DNA of 64,000 nt from NCBI GenBank assembly GCA_036386835.1, contig DASVUX010000041.1, positions 169,617-233,616 on the forward strand, written 5' to 3'. This document shows, piece after piece, positions 56,507-64,000 of the stretch. A model generated the notes under the pieces. That model searched no databases, was not told the DNA's origin, and saw only the letters and a list, made by a program, of their open reading frames with translations. Position 1 is the first letter of the stretch; the number at the start of each line of letters is the position of its first letter. The DNA comes from 2-12-FULL-35-15 sp036386835. GTDB lineage: Bacteria; Bacteroidota; Bacteroidia; 2-12-FULL-35-15. A program made the position numbers and the translations under genes.

Positions 56507-57523
56507 ATGACAATACTTGAAAATAAGCCCTTAAAAGATCTGAATACTTTCGGGATAGAAGCATCCGCAAGGTATTTTGCAGAGTTCTCCTCACTGGAAG
56601 AAATCAAAGAGCTTCTCTCCAATGCGCGTTATTCCGGGTTGCAGAAGCTGATCCTCGGAGGGGGAAGTAACCTGCTTTTTACAAAAAACTTTGACGGGAT
56701 CGTTCTGAAGAATAACCTGAAAGGAATCGGGCTGATCAATGAAGATGATGACTATTACTATGTGCGGTCAGCTGCGGGAGAGGTTTGGCATGAATTCGTA
56801 ATGCACTGCATTGAAAAAAATTATGCGGGCCTCGAGAACCTGTCGCTTATCCCCGGAAACGTTGGTGCGAGCCCGATGCAAAACATAGGAGCTTATGGCG
56901 TTGAAATAAAAGATACTTTTCATGAATTACAGGCTTTCCATATTAATGATAAAGCGCTGCACGTTTTCACTAACTCTGATTGTAAATTTGGTTACCGGGA
57001 AAGTGTATTTAAAAGAGAATTTAAAAACCAGTTCATCATCATTTCCGTTACATTCAGACTGCTGAAGCATCCTGTTACAAATACAAGTTATGGCGCGATT
57101 GAAAAAGAGCTGGAAGCGATGGGTGTAGAAAAGCCTTCCATTAAAGATGTAAGTCGGGCCGTTTGCAATATAAGGAGCAGCAAGCTTCCGGATCCAAAAG
57201 TCATAGGAAATGCTGGAAGCTTTTTTAAAAACCCGGAAGTGCCGAGGACCCAGTTCGATATATTAAAGAATTCGTACCCGGATATTGTAGGGTATGATCT
57301 TGAAAACGGCAACGTGAAACTTGCAGCAGGATGGTTGATCGAACAGTGCGGATGGAAAGGGAAAACCTCCGGGGATGCCGGTGTACACAAATTACAGGCG
57401 CTGGTGCTTGTAAATTATGGTAATGCCAAAGGCTCGGAGATCTATGATCTTTCCACCAGGATACTTGAATCGGTAAAAGAAAAATTCGGGGTTGACCTTG
57501 AACGGGAAGTGAATATTATCTGA
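56507..57523 (+). CDS. murB: UDP-N-acetylenolpyruvoylglucosamine reductase
   Basis: FAD-dependent MurB, which reduces UDP-GlcNAc-enolpyruvate to UDP-MurNAc with NADPH in cytoplasmic peptidoglycan synthesis. 338 residues from ATG 56507; a TTG 18 bases upstream would add six residues, but the family starts close to NTFGI, as here (LKDLNTFGIEAS). Motifs: GGGSNLL (51-57) and IPGNVGASPMQNIGAYG (115-131) for FAD, FGYRESVFK, NAGSFFKNP with the catalytic Ser, AGWLIEQCGWKG, and HKLQALVLVNYGNA. The domain order and length match type I MurB (E. coli-like). Divergent from the glycosyltransferases, convergent with the DinB-family gene. Confidence 0.95.
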   Translation: MTILENKPLKDLNTFGIEASARYFAEFSSLEEIKELLSNARYSGLQKLILGGGSNLLFTKNFDGIVLKNNLKGIGLINEDDDYYYVRSAAGEVWHEFVMHCIEKNYAGLENLSLIPGNVGASPMQNIGAYGVEIKDTFHELQAFHINDKALHVFTNSDCKFGYRESVFKREFKNQFIIISVTFRLLKHPVTNTSYGAIEKELEAMGVEKPSIKDVSRAVCNIRSSKLPDPKVIGNAGSFFKNPEVPRTQFDILKNSYPDIVGYDLENGNVKLAAGWLIEQCGWKGKTSGDAGVHKLQALVLVNYGNAKGSEIYDLSTRILESVKEKFGVDLEREVNII

Positions 57524-57558
57524 GATAAGTTAAAACTGCTTTAACAGAACAACTTAAA

Positions 57559-58074
57559 TTAATCCAACAGGTATCTTGTCTTCAGAATATTCAAATGATG
57601 AATTGCATGACCGGCAATCATGAAAATGATCGCTCTCACCGAAACATCTTTTCCATTAGCATTTCCTATCTGACTTAATTCTTCTTCTTCAAATGTTCTG
57701 AACATGGCCATATTTGCTTCTCTTACAATGGCAAACTCATGGCCTAGCTCATAAAGAGTACGCTTGTGAAAATTTGAATTTGCGACAAAAGCATTTTCAT
57801 CAAATCCGGGCAATGCTGTTTTATCCTTTCTTGCAAAGCACATCGCACGGTAGCCAAATACCCTTTCGGTATCAATCATGTGTCCCAGCAATTGCTTGAT
57901 GGTCCATTTACCGTCTGCGTAAGCGAAATTTTCTTTGTCTTCCGGAATCTCCGATATAACAGCCTGGATCTTGAGGATCTGGTCCTTAAGTTCTTTGATC
58001 ACATCCTCACTTTTCACGAGATTGATATAATGATTATAATATTCAGGCGCTTCTGTTGATGCTGGTCTTTCCAT
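57559..58074 (-). CDS. DinB-superfamily protein
   Basis: A 171-residue predicted four-helix-bundle protein with the DinB/YfiT-like pattern: WTIKQLLGHMIDTERVFGYRAM in the middle (first metal-ligand His in LGHMIDTE) and GHAIHHLNILKTRYL at the end (further His residues). Members bind a divalent metal and include thiol-dependent transferases; most are uncharacterised. Cytoplasmic, no signal peptide. Not related to DNA polymerase IV despite the family name. Convergent with murB, with a short AT-rich hairpin between them. Confidence 0.85.
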   Translation of the reverse strand: MERPASTEAPEYYNHYINLVKSEDVIKELKDQILKIQAVISEIPEDKENFAYADGKWTIKQLLGHMIDTERVFGYRAMCFARKDKTALPGFDENAFVANSNFHKRTLYELGHEFAIVREANMAMFRTFEEEELSQIGNANGKDVSVRAIIFMIAGHAIHHLNILKTRYLLD

Positions 58075-58275
58075 TTAAGGGTGTGGATAACGAATCTGCT
58101 GCGAATATACGAATTTAGAATCTATGTGTATCTATGAAATAACCTTGGAATTTGCGATTTGGGTTAATTTATTTTGTCTGCACATTTAACCTGGAACCAA
58201 ATTTAAATGTTACCGCTGCGATCTGTAAATTATTAACCTTTTACGAATCATACTAAAACTGCAAACTCTAAACTA

Positions 58276-60000
58276 TTATAAGCTATCCAACTCCTTCTTC
58301 ACAAACTGTGCGAGCTCCTTTACATACTCCTGCGAGAAGTTAAATTCAACACCTGCAGCTTTATATATTTCAGGGATTGATTTTGTATATCCTAAACGCA
58401 ACGCAGTTTCATATCCATCGAGTGCTTTCTCAGGATCGTTCTTATAATTCCGCCATACTGCGATTGCACCGAGCTGTGCCATACCATATTCAATATAATA
58501 AAACGGCACTTCATATATATGCAGCTGGCTCTGCCATCCTCTTTTCCGGATCTCTTCCATTCCTGTCCAGTCAACCACGCTGCTGCTGAATTCCCTGATA
58601 GTTCCTGCCCAGGTATTCATCCTGTCATCGATTGAATGGCCGGGGTTTTCATACAGCCAGTGCTGGAATTTATCAACCGCACCAATCCATAATAATGACT
58701 TTAATGTCTGCTCCAGCTGTTCCTGCTTCGCTCTTCTTAATTCATCCTTGTCGTCATAAAAGACATCCCAATGTTCCATTGAAATTAATTCCATTGACAT
58801 CGAGGCAAGCTCTGCGACCTCAGAAGGTGTACTCTTAAAATCTGTGATCTCAAGATCCCGCGTAACGAATGAGTGAATGGCATGACCACCTTCATGCACC
58901 ATGGTGATTACATCGCGCTGCGCCCCAACGGAATTCATAAAAATAAACGGAACGCCAATTTCATACAAGGGGTAATTATATCCTCCGGGAGCTTTTCCCT
59001 TCCTCGATTCGAGATCTAGATGACCCATGGCTTTCATTATTTCAAGGTATTCCCCGAAAGAATGACGGATCTTATAAAAACATTCAATACTTTTATCAAT
59101 AAGGTCTGCTCCTGTTTTGACCGGCATCAGCGCAGGTTTACCGTCAACGTCAACATCCATATCCCAGGGCTTCAGGACATCAAGCTTCAGCTTTTCCTTT
59201 CTCCGTTTATTGATGCTTTCACTGATTGGTAAAATTTCTTTGGAGATCGATTGATGAAAATCAAAACAATCTTTTACGGTATAATCAAACCTGCCAAGCT
59301 CAGCGAATTTATAATCGCGGTAGTTCTTAAAACCTGCATTCACAGCAACCTTGTTACGCAATTGAAGCAGCTCCGAAAAAAGCTCATTCAGTTCCTGGAC
59401 ATCCTTCGCTTTTCTTTCCTGGATTTTAAAATAAATCTCTTCGCGGACTTTTCGGTCTGTTTCCTTTAGAACATTCGCAGCTTTCTGGAGCGTGATCTCC
59501 TGCCCTTTCCAGTTAACAGTCATAGCAGCCGCAATAGCGCCATACTTCTGCGAATCAGTTGCGATTTTGGTATTCAGCGGAATATTTTCTTCCCGGTAGA
59601 TCTCAAGCGCTTTTTTCACCCCGCGCAGGTAAATATTATATTCCGGCTTGTTCAGCTTCGAAACAAATTCATTTGTAACAAGCTTTTTATTTAGTTCATT
59701 GTTATACGGGGCAATGTGCGGTTCTATTTCGGAAACAAAATAGTTGAATGAATCGGTTAATACTTTATCAGTAGTATCACAGGTCATCCTGATATATCTC
59801 CAGGCCATTTCTTCACTTATGATAGCTTCCAGTTCGCTCCTGTCTTTCAGCCATTTTTCAAGGCCCTCAACAGAACTGATCTTGCGCTCCATAAGATCTT
59901 TAAAGAAAGGCTCAATCCTTTCCCATGTATCAATGATAAGATCCTGGGGTAAAAACCGGCGGACAGGTTTGCCGGGGATTGTAATATTCTTCGCTTCCAT
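58276..60000 (-). CDS. M3-family oligoendopeptidase (PepF-like)
   Basis: A 574-residue zinc metallopeptidase. HEGGH active site at residues 369-373 (MVHEGGHAIHSF; His369 and His373 bind zinc, Glu370 is catalytic), followed by the conserved downstream ligand region SEVAELASMSMELISMEHW. The helical N-terminal half and the C-terminal AQLGAIAVWRNYKNDPEKALDGYETAL are as in oligoendopeptidase F-type proteins. No signal peptide, so a cytoplasmic enzyme that degrades short peptides. It is 34 bases downstream of the T9SS cargo gene on the same strand; co-transcription is possible. Confidence 0.92.
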   Translation of the reverse strand: MEAKNITIPGKPVRRFLPQDLIIDTWERIEPFFKDLMERKISSVEGLEKWLKDRSELEAIISEEMAWRYIRMTCDTTDKVLTDSFNYFVSEIEPHIAPYNNELNKKLVTNEFVSKLNKPEYNIYLRGVKKALEIYREENIPLNTKIATDSQKYGAIAAAMTVNWKGQEITLQKAANVLKETDRKVREEIYFKIQERKAKDVQELNELFSELLQLRNKVAVNAGFKNYRDYKFAELGRFDYTVKDCFDFHQSISKEILPISESINKRRKEKLKLDVLKPWDMDVDVDGKPALMPVKTGADLIDKSIECFYKIRHSFGEYLEIMKAMGHLDLESRKGKAPGGYNYPLYEIGVPFIFMNSVGAQRDVITMVHEGGHAIHSFVTRDLEITDFKSTPSEVAELASMSMELISMEHWDVFYDDKDELRRAKQEQLEQTLKSLLWIGAVDKFQHWLYENPGHSIDDRMNTWAGTIREFSSSVVDWTGMEEIRKRGWQSQLHIYEVPFYYIEYGMAQLGAIAVWRNYKNDPEKALDGYETALRLGYTKSIPEIYKAAGVEFNFSQEYVKELAQFVKKELDSL

Positions 60001-60034
60001 CTAATCTAATATTATCTCCAACTATTTAAGAGGA

Positions 60035-60985
60035 TTATTTCTTTACAAATTTATGTTGAGAGCTGTCACCCTTTTTATCCTTAATTATCAATAAGTACAT
60101 ACCCGTATTAAGTTCAGGAACTGGTATACTATTCTCTTCGGTAAGAATTCCGGACAATACAACTTTTCCAGGTATATCTACTATGGAATAAGTAAGAGGA
60201 AATTCAAATATTGAATTTTGCATACTTATATTAATATCCTTCAGAACCGGATTTGGGAATATCTTCAACCCTTCCAGGTTATCCTTGTCTTCTTTAACCG
60301 ATGTAAGAGTACAGGAAAAATCAGTATGATACATATAAACAGGCTCGAAAGGGCAGCTTTCATAACCAGTCTGTACAAAGTTATCTTCATAACCAATGCC
60401 TTCAATCAATCCAAGGTCAGGGAAGGGGTTGTTGCAGATGAAATGAAACCTTTTGTGCCATGATCCGCATATCGAAACACTATCAATTGATGCAATAATC
60501 CTTCTATCATACATCATATTGCCATTATTGATACGCGTTGAATAACCTTCGTGCAATGTATCACCTACATTAAGATCAAAGCTATACCACAGGGTATCTT
60601 TGAATACCCCGTCAATTTCAGTATAGATATAAACCTTTTTATCAGGAATATCATTTCTGTATGCAAATCTAAAAGAAGGTGCATTAAAATCCAGCACTGC
60701 CGGAGCACACATTGAACAGCTATCACTTGCATTGGCTCCCATCACTTTTTTATAAGTATACGATCCAATAACAGTATCACCAAATGCCTGATATCGGATC
60801 CAGGTAAAGATCTCTCCGGATGCAAGAGGGCCATCCTCGCGAACGAGCCATTCTCCCTGAACCTGAGGAAATGGCTTATAGTTACCAGACTGTGAAAACA
60901 CATCACCACTGAATAATATTACCACTAACAAAACTAATGATGGTCTTAAATGTTTAAATCCGTAGTGTGTAATTTTTAAATTCAT
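60035..60985 (-). CDS. Secreted protein with T9SS type A sorting domain
   Basis: A 316-residue protein. Signal peptide ~1-32 (ends VFSQ). The middle ~200 residues are of unrecognised type, with several Cys (CSMCAP, SICGSW, FICNN, ESCPFE), suggesting disulfides after export. The last ~75 residues are a type A sorting domain (IFPNPVLKDINISMQ, GKVVLSGILTEENSIPVPELNTGMYLLIIKDKKG, HKFVKK). Such domains direct crossing of the outer membrane by T9SS and are then removed, leaving the cargo released or attached to A-LPS. Function of the cargo is unknown. Confidence 0.82.
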   Translation of the reverse strand: MNLKITHYGFKHLRPSLVLLVVILFSGDVFSQSGNYKPFPQVQGEWLVREDGPLASGEIFTWIRYQAFGDTVIGSYTYKKVMGANASDSCSMCAPAVLDFNAPSFRFAYRNDIPDKKVYIYTEIDGVFKDTLWYSFDLNVGDTLHEGYSTRINNGNMMYDRRIIASIDSVSICGSWHKRFHFICNNPFPDLGLIEGIGYEDNFVQTGYESCPFEPVYMYHTDFSCTLTSVKEDKDNLEGLKIFPNPVLKDINISMQNSIFEFPLTYSIVDIPGKVVLSGILTEENSIPVPELNTGMYLLIIKDKKGDSSQHKFVKK

Positions 60986-61040
60986 TGACCTGACTGGGGT
61001 TCATTAATATACAAAAATTCCGAGCGCTGCAGAGTTAGTA

Positions 61041-61077
61041 AAAAGAAAAAACCGGTGCTTATGCAGTACCGGTTTTT
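61041..61077 (-). terminator. Terminator overlapping the end of the DUF5606 gene
   Basis: A hairpin with arms 61051-61059 and 61065-61073 (ACCGGTGCT with AGTACCGGT, one G-U pair), loop TATGC, then a T-rich run on the minus strand. The stop codon (61061-61059) lies across the loop and the last codons form the stem. Confidence 0.85.
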
Positions 61078-61595
61078 CTTACTCCCTGAGTTTTTACTTT
61101 GGTCCCGGCTGTTTTCACAGGCTTGGCCATTGTATCTTTTTTTGTTTTAACAGCGCCCTTGGCATCTGCTGCTGCTTTAACTTTGGGCTTGTCTTCCTTA
61201 GTTTCTTCTTCTTTTTTATCAAGAACACCTTCTTTCTGAAGAATGTTATACCACATCAGCACTTTTTTAATATCGGAAGTGTACACTCTTTCCTCATCGT
61301 ATTCAGCGAATGCTTTCTTGAAGTATGTCCTTAATTCAGCATCAGCTGATTTATGGTCAATTGCCGCTCCGCCTTTTTCCTTATCGTGGATCTTTTGAAA
61401 CACTTCTTTCAAAGGCACATCATCACCGGTTGAATAGATGCTTACATCTTCCAGGGAGCTTACCTTATTAGTTGAATGTGCAGGGATCCTTTTTTTATCT
61501 ACCAGTGATTCAACGATCAACCCGTTTTTTGACTGAGCGATTACTTTATACAATCCACTCATTCCTGCAATCGAAATAATTCCGCTTAAATTCAT
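61059..61595 (-). CDS. DUF5606-domain protein
   Basis: A 178-residue cytoplasmic protein. Residues 1-~130 match the Bacteroidota-specific DUF5606 type: LSGIISIAGMSGLYKVIAQSKNGLIVESL, then KRIPAHSTNKVSSLEDVSIYS, and DIKKVLMWYNILQKEGVLD. The C-terminal ~45 residues are a Lys/Ala/Glu-rich low-complexity tail (KEEETKEDKPKVKAAADAK) that may be disordered. Function unknown in the family. The gene stands alone between the T9SS cargo and the protease, with its own terminator overlapping the stop codon. Confidence 0.9.
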   Translation of the reverse strand: MNLSGIISIAGMSGLYKVIAQSKNGLIVESLVDKKRIPAHSTNKVSSLEDVSIYSTGDDVPLKEVFQKIHDKEKGGAAIDHKSADAELRTYFKKAFAEYDEERVYTSDIKKVLMWYNILQKEGVLDKKEEETKEDKPKVKAAADAKGAVKTKKDTMAKPVKTAGTKVKTQGVRKTGTA

Positions 61596-61709
61596 AAATC
61601 CTTTTGTTTTTTGGTTAGTATCGGAGCGCCTTCTTTCTGTTCAAGCAGCTGGTGCGATCCATTTTTCTTCTCGTTATTATTACTGCAAATGTAAAAATTA
61701 TTGCCTGAT

Positions 61710-64000
61710 TTACTTCGCAATCATTAATTTATAAATCGTTTTTTTGCTATTGATATCCAGGTGATAATAGTATATTCCGTTTGGCAGGCCGGAAACATTC
61801 GTTTCCATAACATGTTTTCCCGCGCTCATTTTTCCGGAAATCACCGATTTAATTTCTCTTCCAAGCATATCATATAATTTTAATGCCACCAATGAGGTTT
61901 CGGTCAAATCCATTTCCATAACAGAGTATCCGCTTGCAGGGTTAGGATAAACTGCGATCTGGTCCTGCCCGGGATCGGACTTTATCCCGGTTGACAGCAA
62001 TCCGTCATACATCACCTGTGCATTGCCTGCTGATGCCTGGATATCGGCAAGATCATCACCGGCAATAAGCGCAAATGCCACTTTAACAGAATCACCTCCT
62101 GCCACCACAAATGGTCCCGAGCTCACTACATCACAAACATCAGTTCCCGTTCCGGTTACCCCGGCATCAGTCCGGTTAGTGCTGAGTGCAGTATATTTCT
62201 CGGCAATATCAAACCCGTCTGCAATGTCGATTCCTCCTAATCCGCCTGCAACATTATCAATTGCGTAATGCTTTACCCCGGCAGTGAGTGTTAATAATTT
62301 TATTCCGCAATACTTCCCGGCAGCACCGGGATAAAAAGCATATCCCATTTTATTTGCTGCGTCAAAAGAAGCCCCATTCGAACCGAATGTTGCCGCATCA
62401 ATATCCCAGTCGGCAAAAATCCCCGCATAGAGATTGTTTAGTGTTGAGGTCCCGGTGTTTGCAATCACATATTCCACGATCACATACTTACGGTTTCCCG
62501 GTGTCGACCACGCATACGCCTTATGATGAACTGTAACAGGCAAAGCACCGGTGGCAGCGGAAACATCCTTAAAGTAACCATCCACGTCAAACTCGGAAAA
62601 AACATCGGGTGACACTTTATGAGCTCTTACGTAAGTTGAAAAATCCGCATCCGAAGCTCCGGGTGTAATACCTCTTACAACATTTGAAACTTTTGAAGAG
62701 CCGGTCCCGATCATTAATCCCGCTTCATAGAGTAATGAGCCTCCGCCCATATAATTGAATCCCAATCCGCCTGACTGGCCATCAGCCCTGTAACCGATCC
62801 TTCCGGTACTGGAAATAGTGGTGAATACATCATTGATCGTGATATTTACATAATCCACATTCACTGTTACATTAAAATATTCTGTCTGGCTGTAAGAAGT
62901 AGCCGCATCAGAATAGGTAAGCCGGAAGGTGATCACCGTATTAAGAGGAGCTGTAGGCTTGATCCTTACTTTAAAGGGATCAGCATTGTTATTAGCTGTT
63001 GCCAGGGTGGCCATTGAGCCCAACGTGGTTGTACCGTCAACAATTGTAACGTTTCCCCCGCTTCCCCCTATGGTTGAAAGCGTTACTGTTACATTAGGCG
63101 CCAGCGCCAGGTAATTAACAAAATCGCCCCTGATCTGGAGTGTATCGTCCCCGAGAAATGTTTCATCATTCCCGTCAGTAATCGTGCGTACTGTATTTAC
63201 AATTGAAGGAGACGAATTTACTGTCAGAGCTTTAAAGAGATTGATGCGCCCTTCGCCAAGCCGTGTTGAATAGGAAGTGGGGTTTAACGGATAAATATTA
63301 TCACAGGTAACTTTCAGCTTTTCTCCAACCTGGAGTGCCGTGTAAGAAGGGTGGAATGATTTTATGATCGCTGCAGCCCCTGCTGCTACCGGGGAAGCCA
63401 TGGACGTACCGCTCTGATAAGAATAGCTTCCCGGGACAGTAGAATAGATATTATTTCCCGGAGCGCACACATCAATATTATATCCGTAATTACTGAAAGT
63501 TGCCACATTATCATTGTCATCTGTTGCAGCCACGCTTATCACATACTGTAAGGAAGCCGGATAAAAATCTTCGTTAACGCCATCATTACCTGATCCTGCT
63601 ATCACAAGAGCGTTATTATTAATGGTGGCATACGTAACTATATCCTGCGCGAACTGGCCGGCTGCAGAACCGCCCCAAGAGCAATTGATGATAGCGCATC
63701 CGTGAGAAGCGGCATACTGTATCCCCTCGTAGGCCGCGATAAGTGCCCCGCTGTTATCAGCGATCTTTACAGGAAGGAACCTGCACCTGAAACCTATTCC
63801 TGTTACACCAACACCATTATCGGTAGAAGCTGCTGCAATACCGGAAACATGAACCCCGTGATCACTTGCTGTCCAGCTAGGGTCATTATCATTATCGCCC
63901 AGGTCCCAGCCAGTGAAATTATCAACGTAGCCGTCACCGTCATTATCCCCACCGCCAATAGGATCAGCATAATTCTTCTTCATGTTATCCTTAAGATCGG
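61710..64000 (-). CDS. Subtilisin-like (S8) serine protease with T9SS type A sorting domain (5' truncated by window edge)
   Basis: At least 760 residues. The frame stays open past the ATG at 63983 to the right edge, so the signal peptide, any propeptide and the catalytic Asp lie outside. Numbered from that ATG: acidic loop GDNDGDGYVDNFTGWD, as in other Bacteroidota subtilases; catalytic His42 in DHGVHVSGI (usual form GHGTHVAGI); oxyanion-hole Asn in AGSGNDG; nucleophile Ser194 in SGTSMASPVAAG. The protease domain ends at ~250, a beta-rich region of unassigned type spans ~260-660, and a type A sorting domain (VYPNPASG, LYDMLGREI, GLPNGIYYYHLD, KTIYKLMIAK) closes the protein. Expected to be a secreted or surface-bound protease. 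Activity is likely but the altered His motif is unusual. Confidence 0.88.
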   Translation of the reverse strand, partial: DLKDNMKKNYADPIGGGDNDGDGYVDNFTGWDLGDNDNDPSWTASDHGVHVSGIAAASTDNGVGVTGIGFRCRFLPVKIADNSGALIAAYEGIQYAASHGCAIINCSWGGSAAGQFAQDIVTYATINNNALVIAGSGNDGVNEDFYPASLQYVISVAATDDNDNVATFSNYGYNIDVCAPGNNIYSTVPGSYSYQSGTSMASPVAAGAAAIIKSFHPSYTALQVGEKLKVTCDNIYPLNPTSYSTRLGEGRINLFKALTVNSSPSIVNTVRTITDGNDETFLGDDTLQIRGDFVNYLALAPNVTVTLSTIGGSGGNVTIVDGTTTLGSMATLATANNNADPFKVRIKPTAPLNTVITFRLTYSDAATSYSQTEYFNVTVNVDYVNITINDVFTTISSTGRIGYRADGQSGGLGFNYMGGGSLLYEAGLMIGTGSSKVSNVVRGITPGASDADFSTYVRAHKVSPDVFSEFDVDGYFKDVSAATGALPVTVHHKAYAWSTPGNRKYVIVEYVIANTGTSTLNNLYAGIFADWDIDAATFGSNGASFDAANKMGYAFYPGAAGKYCGIKLLTLTAGVKHYAIDNVAGGLGGIDIADGFDIAEKYTALSTNRTDAGVTGTGTDVCDVVSSGPFVVAGGDSVKVAFALIAGDDLADIQASAGNAQVMYDGLLSTGIKSDPGQDQIAVYPNPASGYSVMEMDLTETSLVALKLYDMLGREIKSVISGKMSAGKHVMETNVSGLPNGIYYYHLDINSKKTIYKLMIAK

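Noticed and set aside
57524..57558. Bidirectional terminator between murB and the DinB-family gene
   Set aside because: The hairpin GTTAAA/TTTAAC is short, AT-only in its core and lacks a T-run, so it is too weak to list.

Overview
The window comes from a member of the Bacteroidota. The evidence is three giant proteins ending in the type B (gliding-motility-associated, CHU_C) sorting domain of the type IX secretion system (T9SS), two proteins with type A sorting domains, a DUF5606 gene, a 655-residue GyrB, genes without clear Shine-Dalgarno sites, and promoter-like TTTG / TAnnTTTG boxes. I cannot place it below phylum with confidence. GC content is moderate. No rRNA, tRNA, CRISPR array, insertion sequence or prophage was found, and no gene-free stretch exceeds about 300 bases.

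Layout. (1) 1-2719: the end of a cytochrome-c-like/beta-propeller protein, a small retropepsin-like protein and malate dehydrogenase. (2) 2972-38147: three consecutive modules, all on the + strand. Each is a small secreted protein of 123-131 residues followed by a giant SprB-repeat adhesin of 3152, 4318 and 3698 residues, and a strong terminator closes each module. (3) 38251-45476: three + strand genes for secreted collagen-like fibre proteins with a shared head, a G-x-T/G-x-N stalk and three different tails, one of which is an S74 endosialidase-type chaperone. (4) 45617-64000: mostly ordinary genes: gyrB, a VOC protein, an outer-membrane barrel plus large TPR protein pair, an FtsE-like ATPase, two glycosyltransferases, murB, a DinB-family protein, an M3 peptidase, a type A T9SS cargo, DUF5606 and a truncated subtilisin-like protease.

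How it fits together. Regions 2 and 3 form a surface locus of about 42 kb lying between housekeeping genes (mdh and gyrB) on the opposite strand. The adhesins carry signal peptides for Sec export and CHU_C domains for T9SS delivery to the cell surface. Their C-terminal 17 SprB repeats are colinear in all three paralogues, while the N-terminal arrays differ in number and type (about 10, 25 and 10 units). The second adhesin has an exactly phased 234-bp repeat with a five-unit higher-order period. The most likely undescribed element is the family of small secreted proteins placed immediately before each adhesin. Two of them share an ELFSA-x-E-[LI] core, and no PorP/SprF-type partner, which usually accompanies SprB-like proteins, is present in the window.
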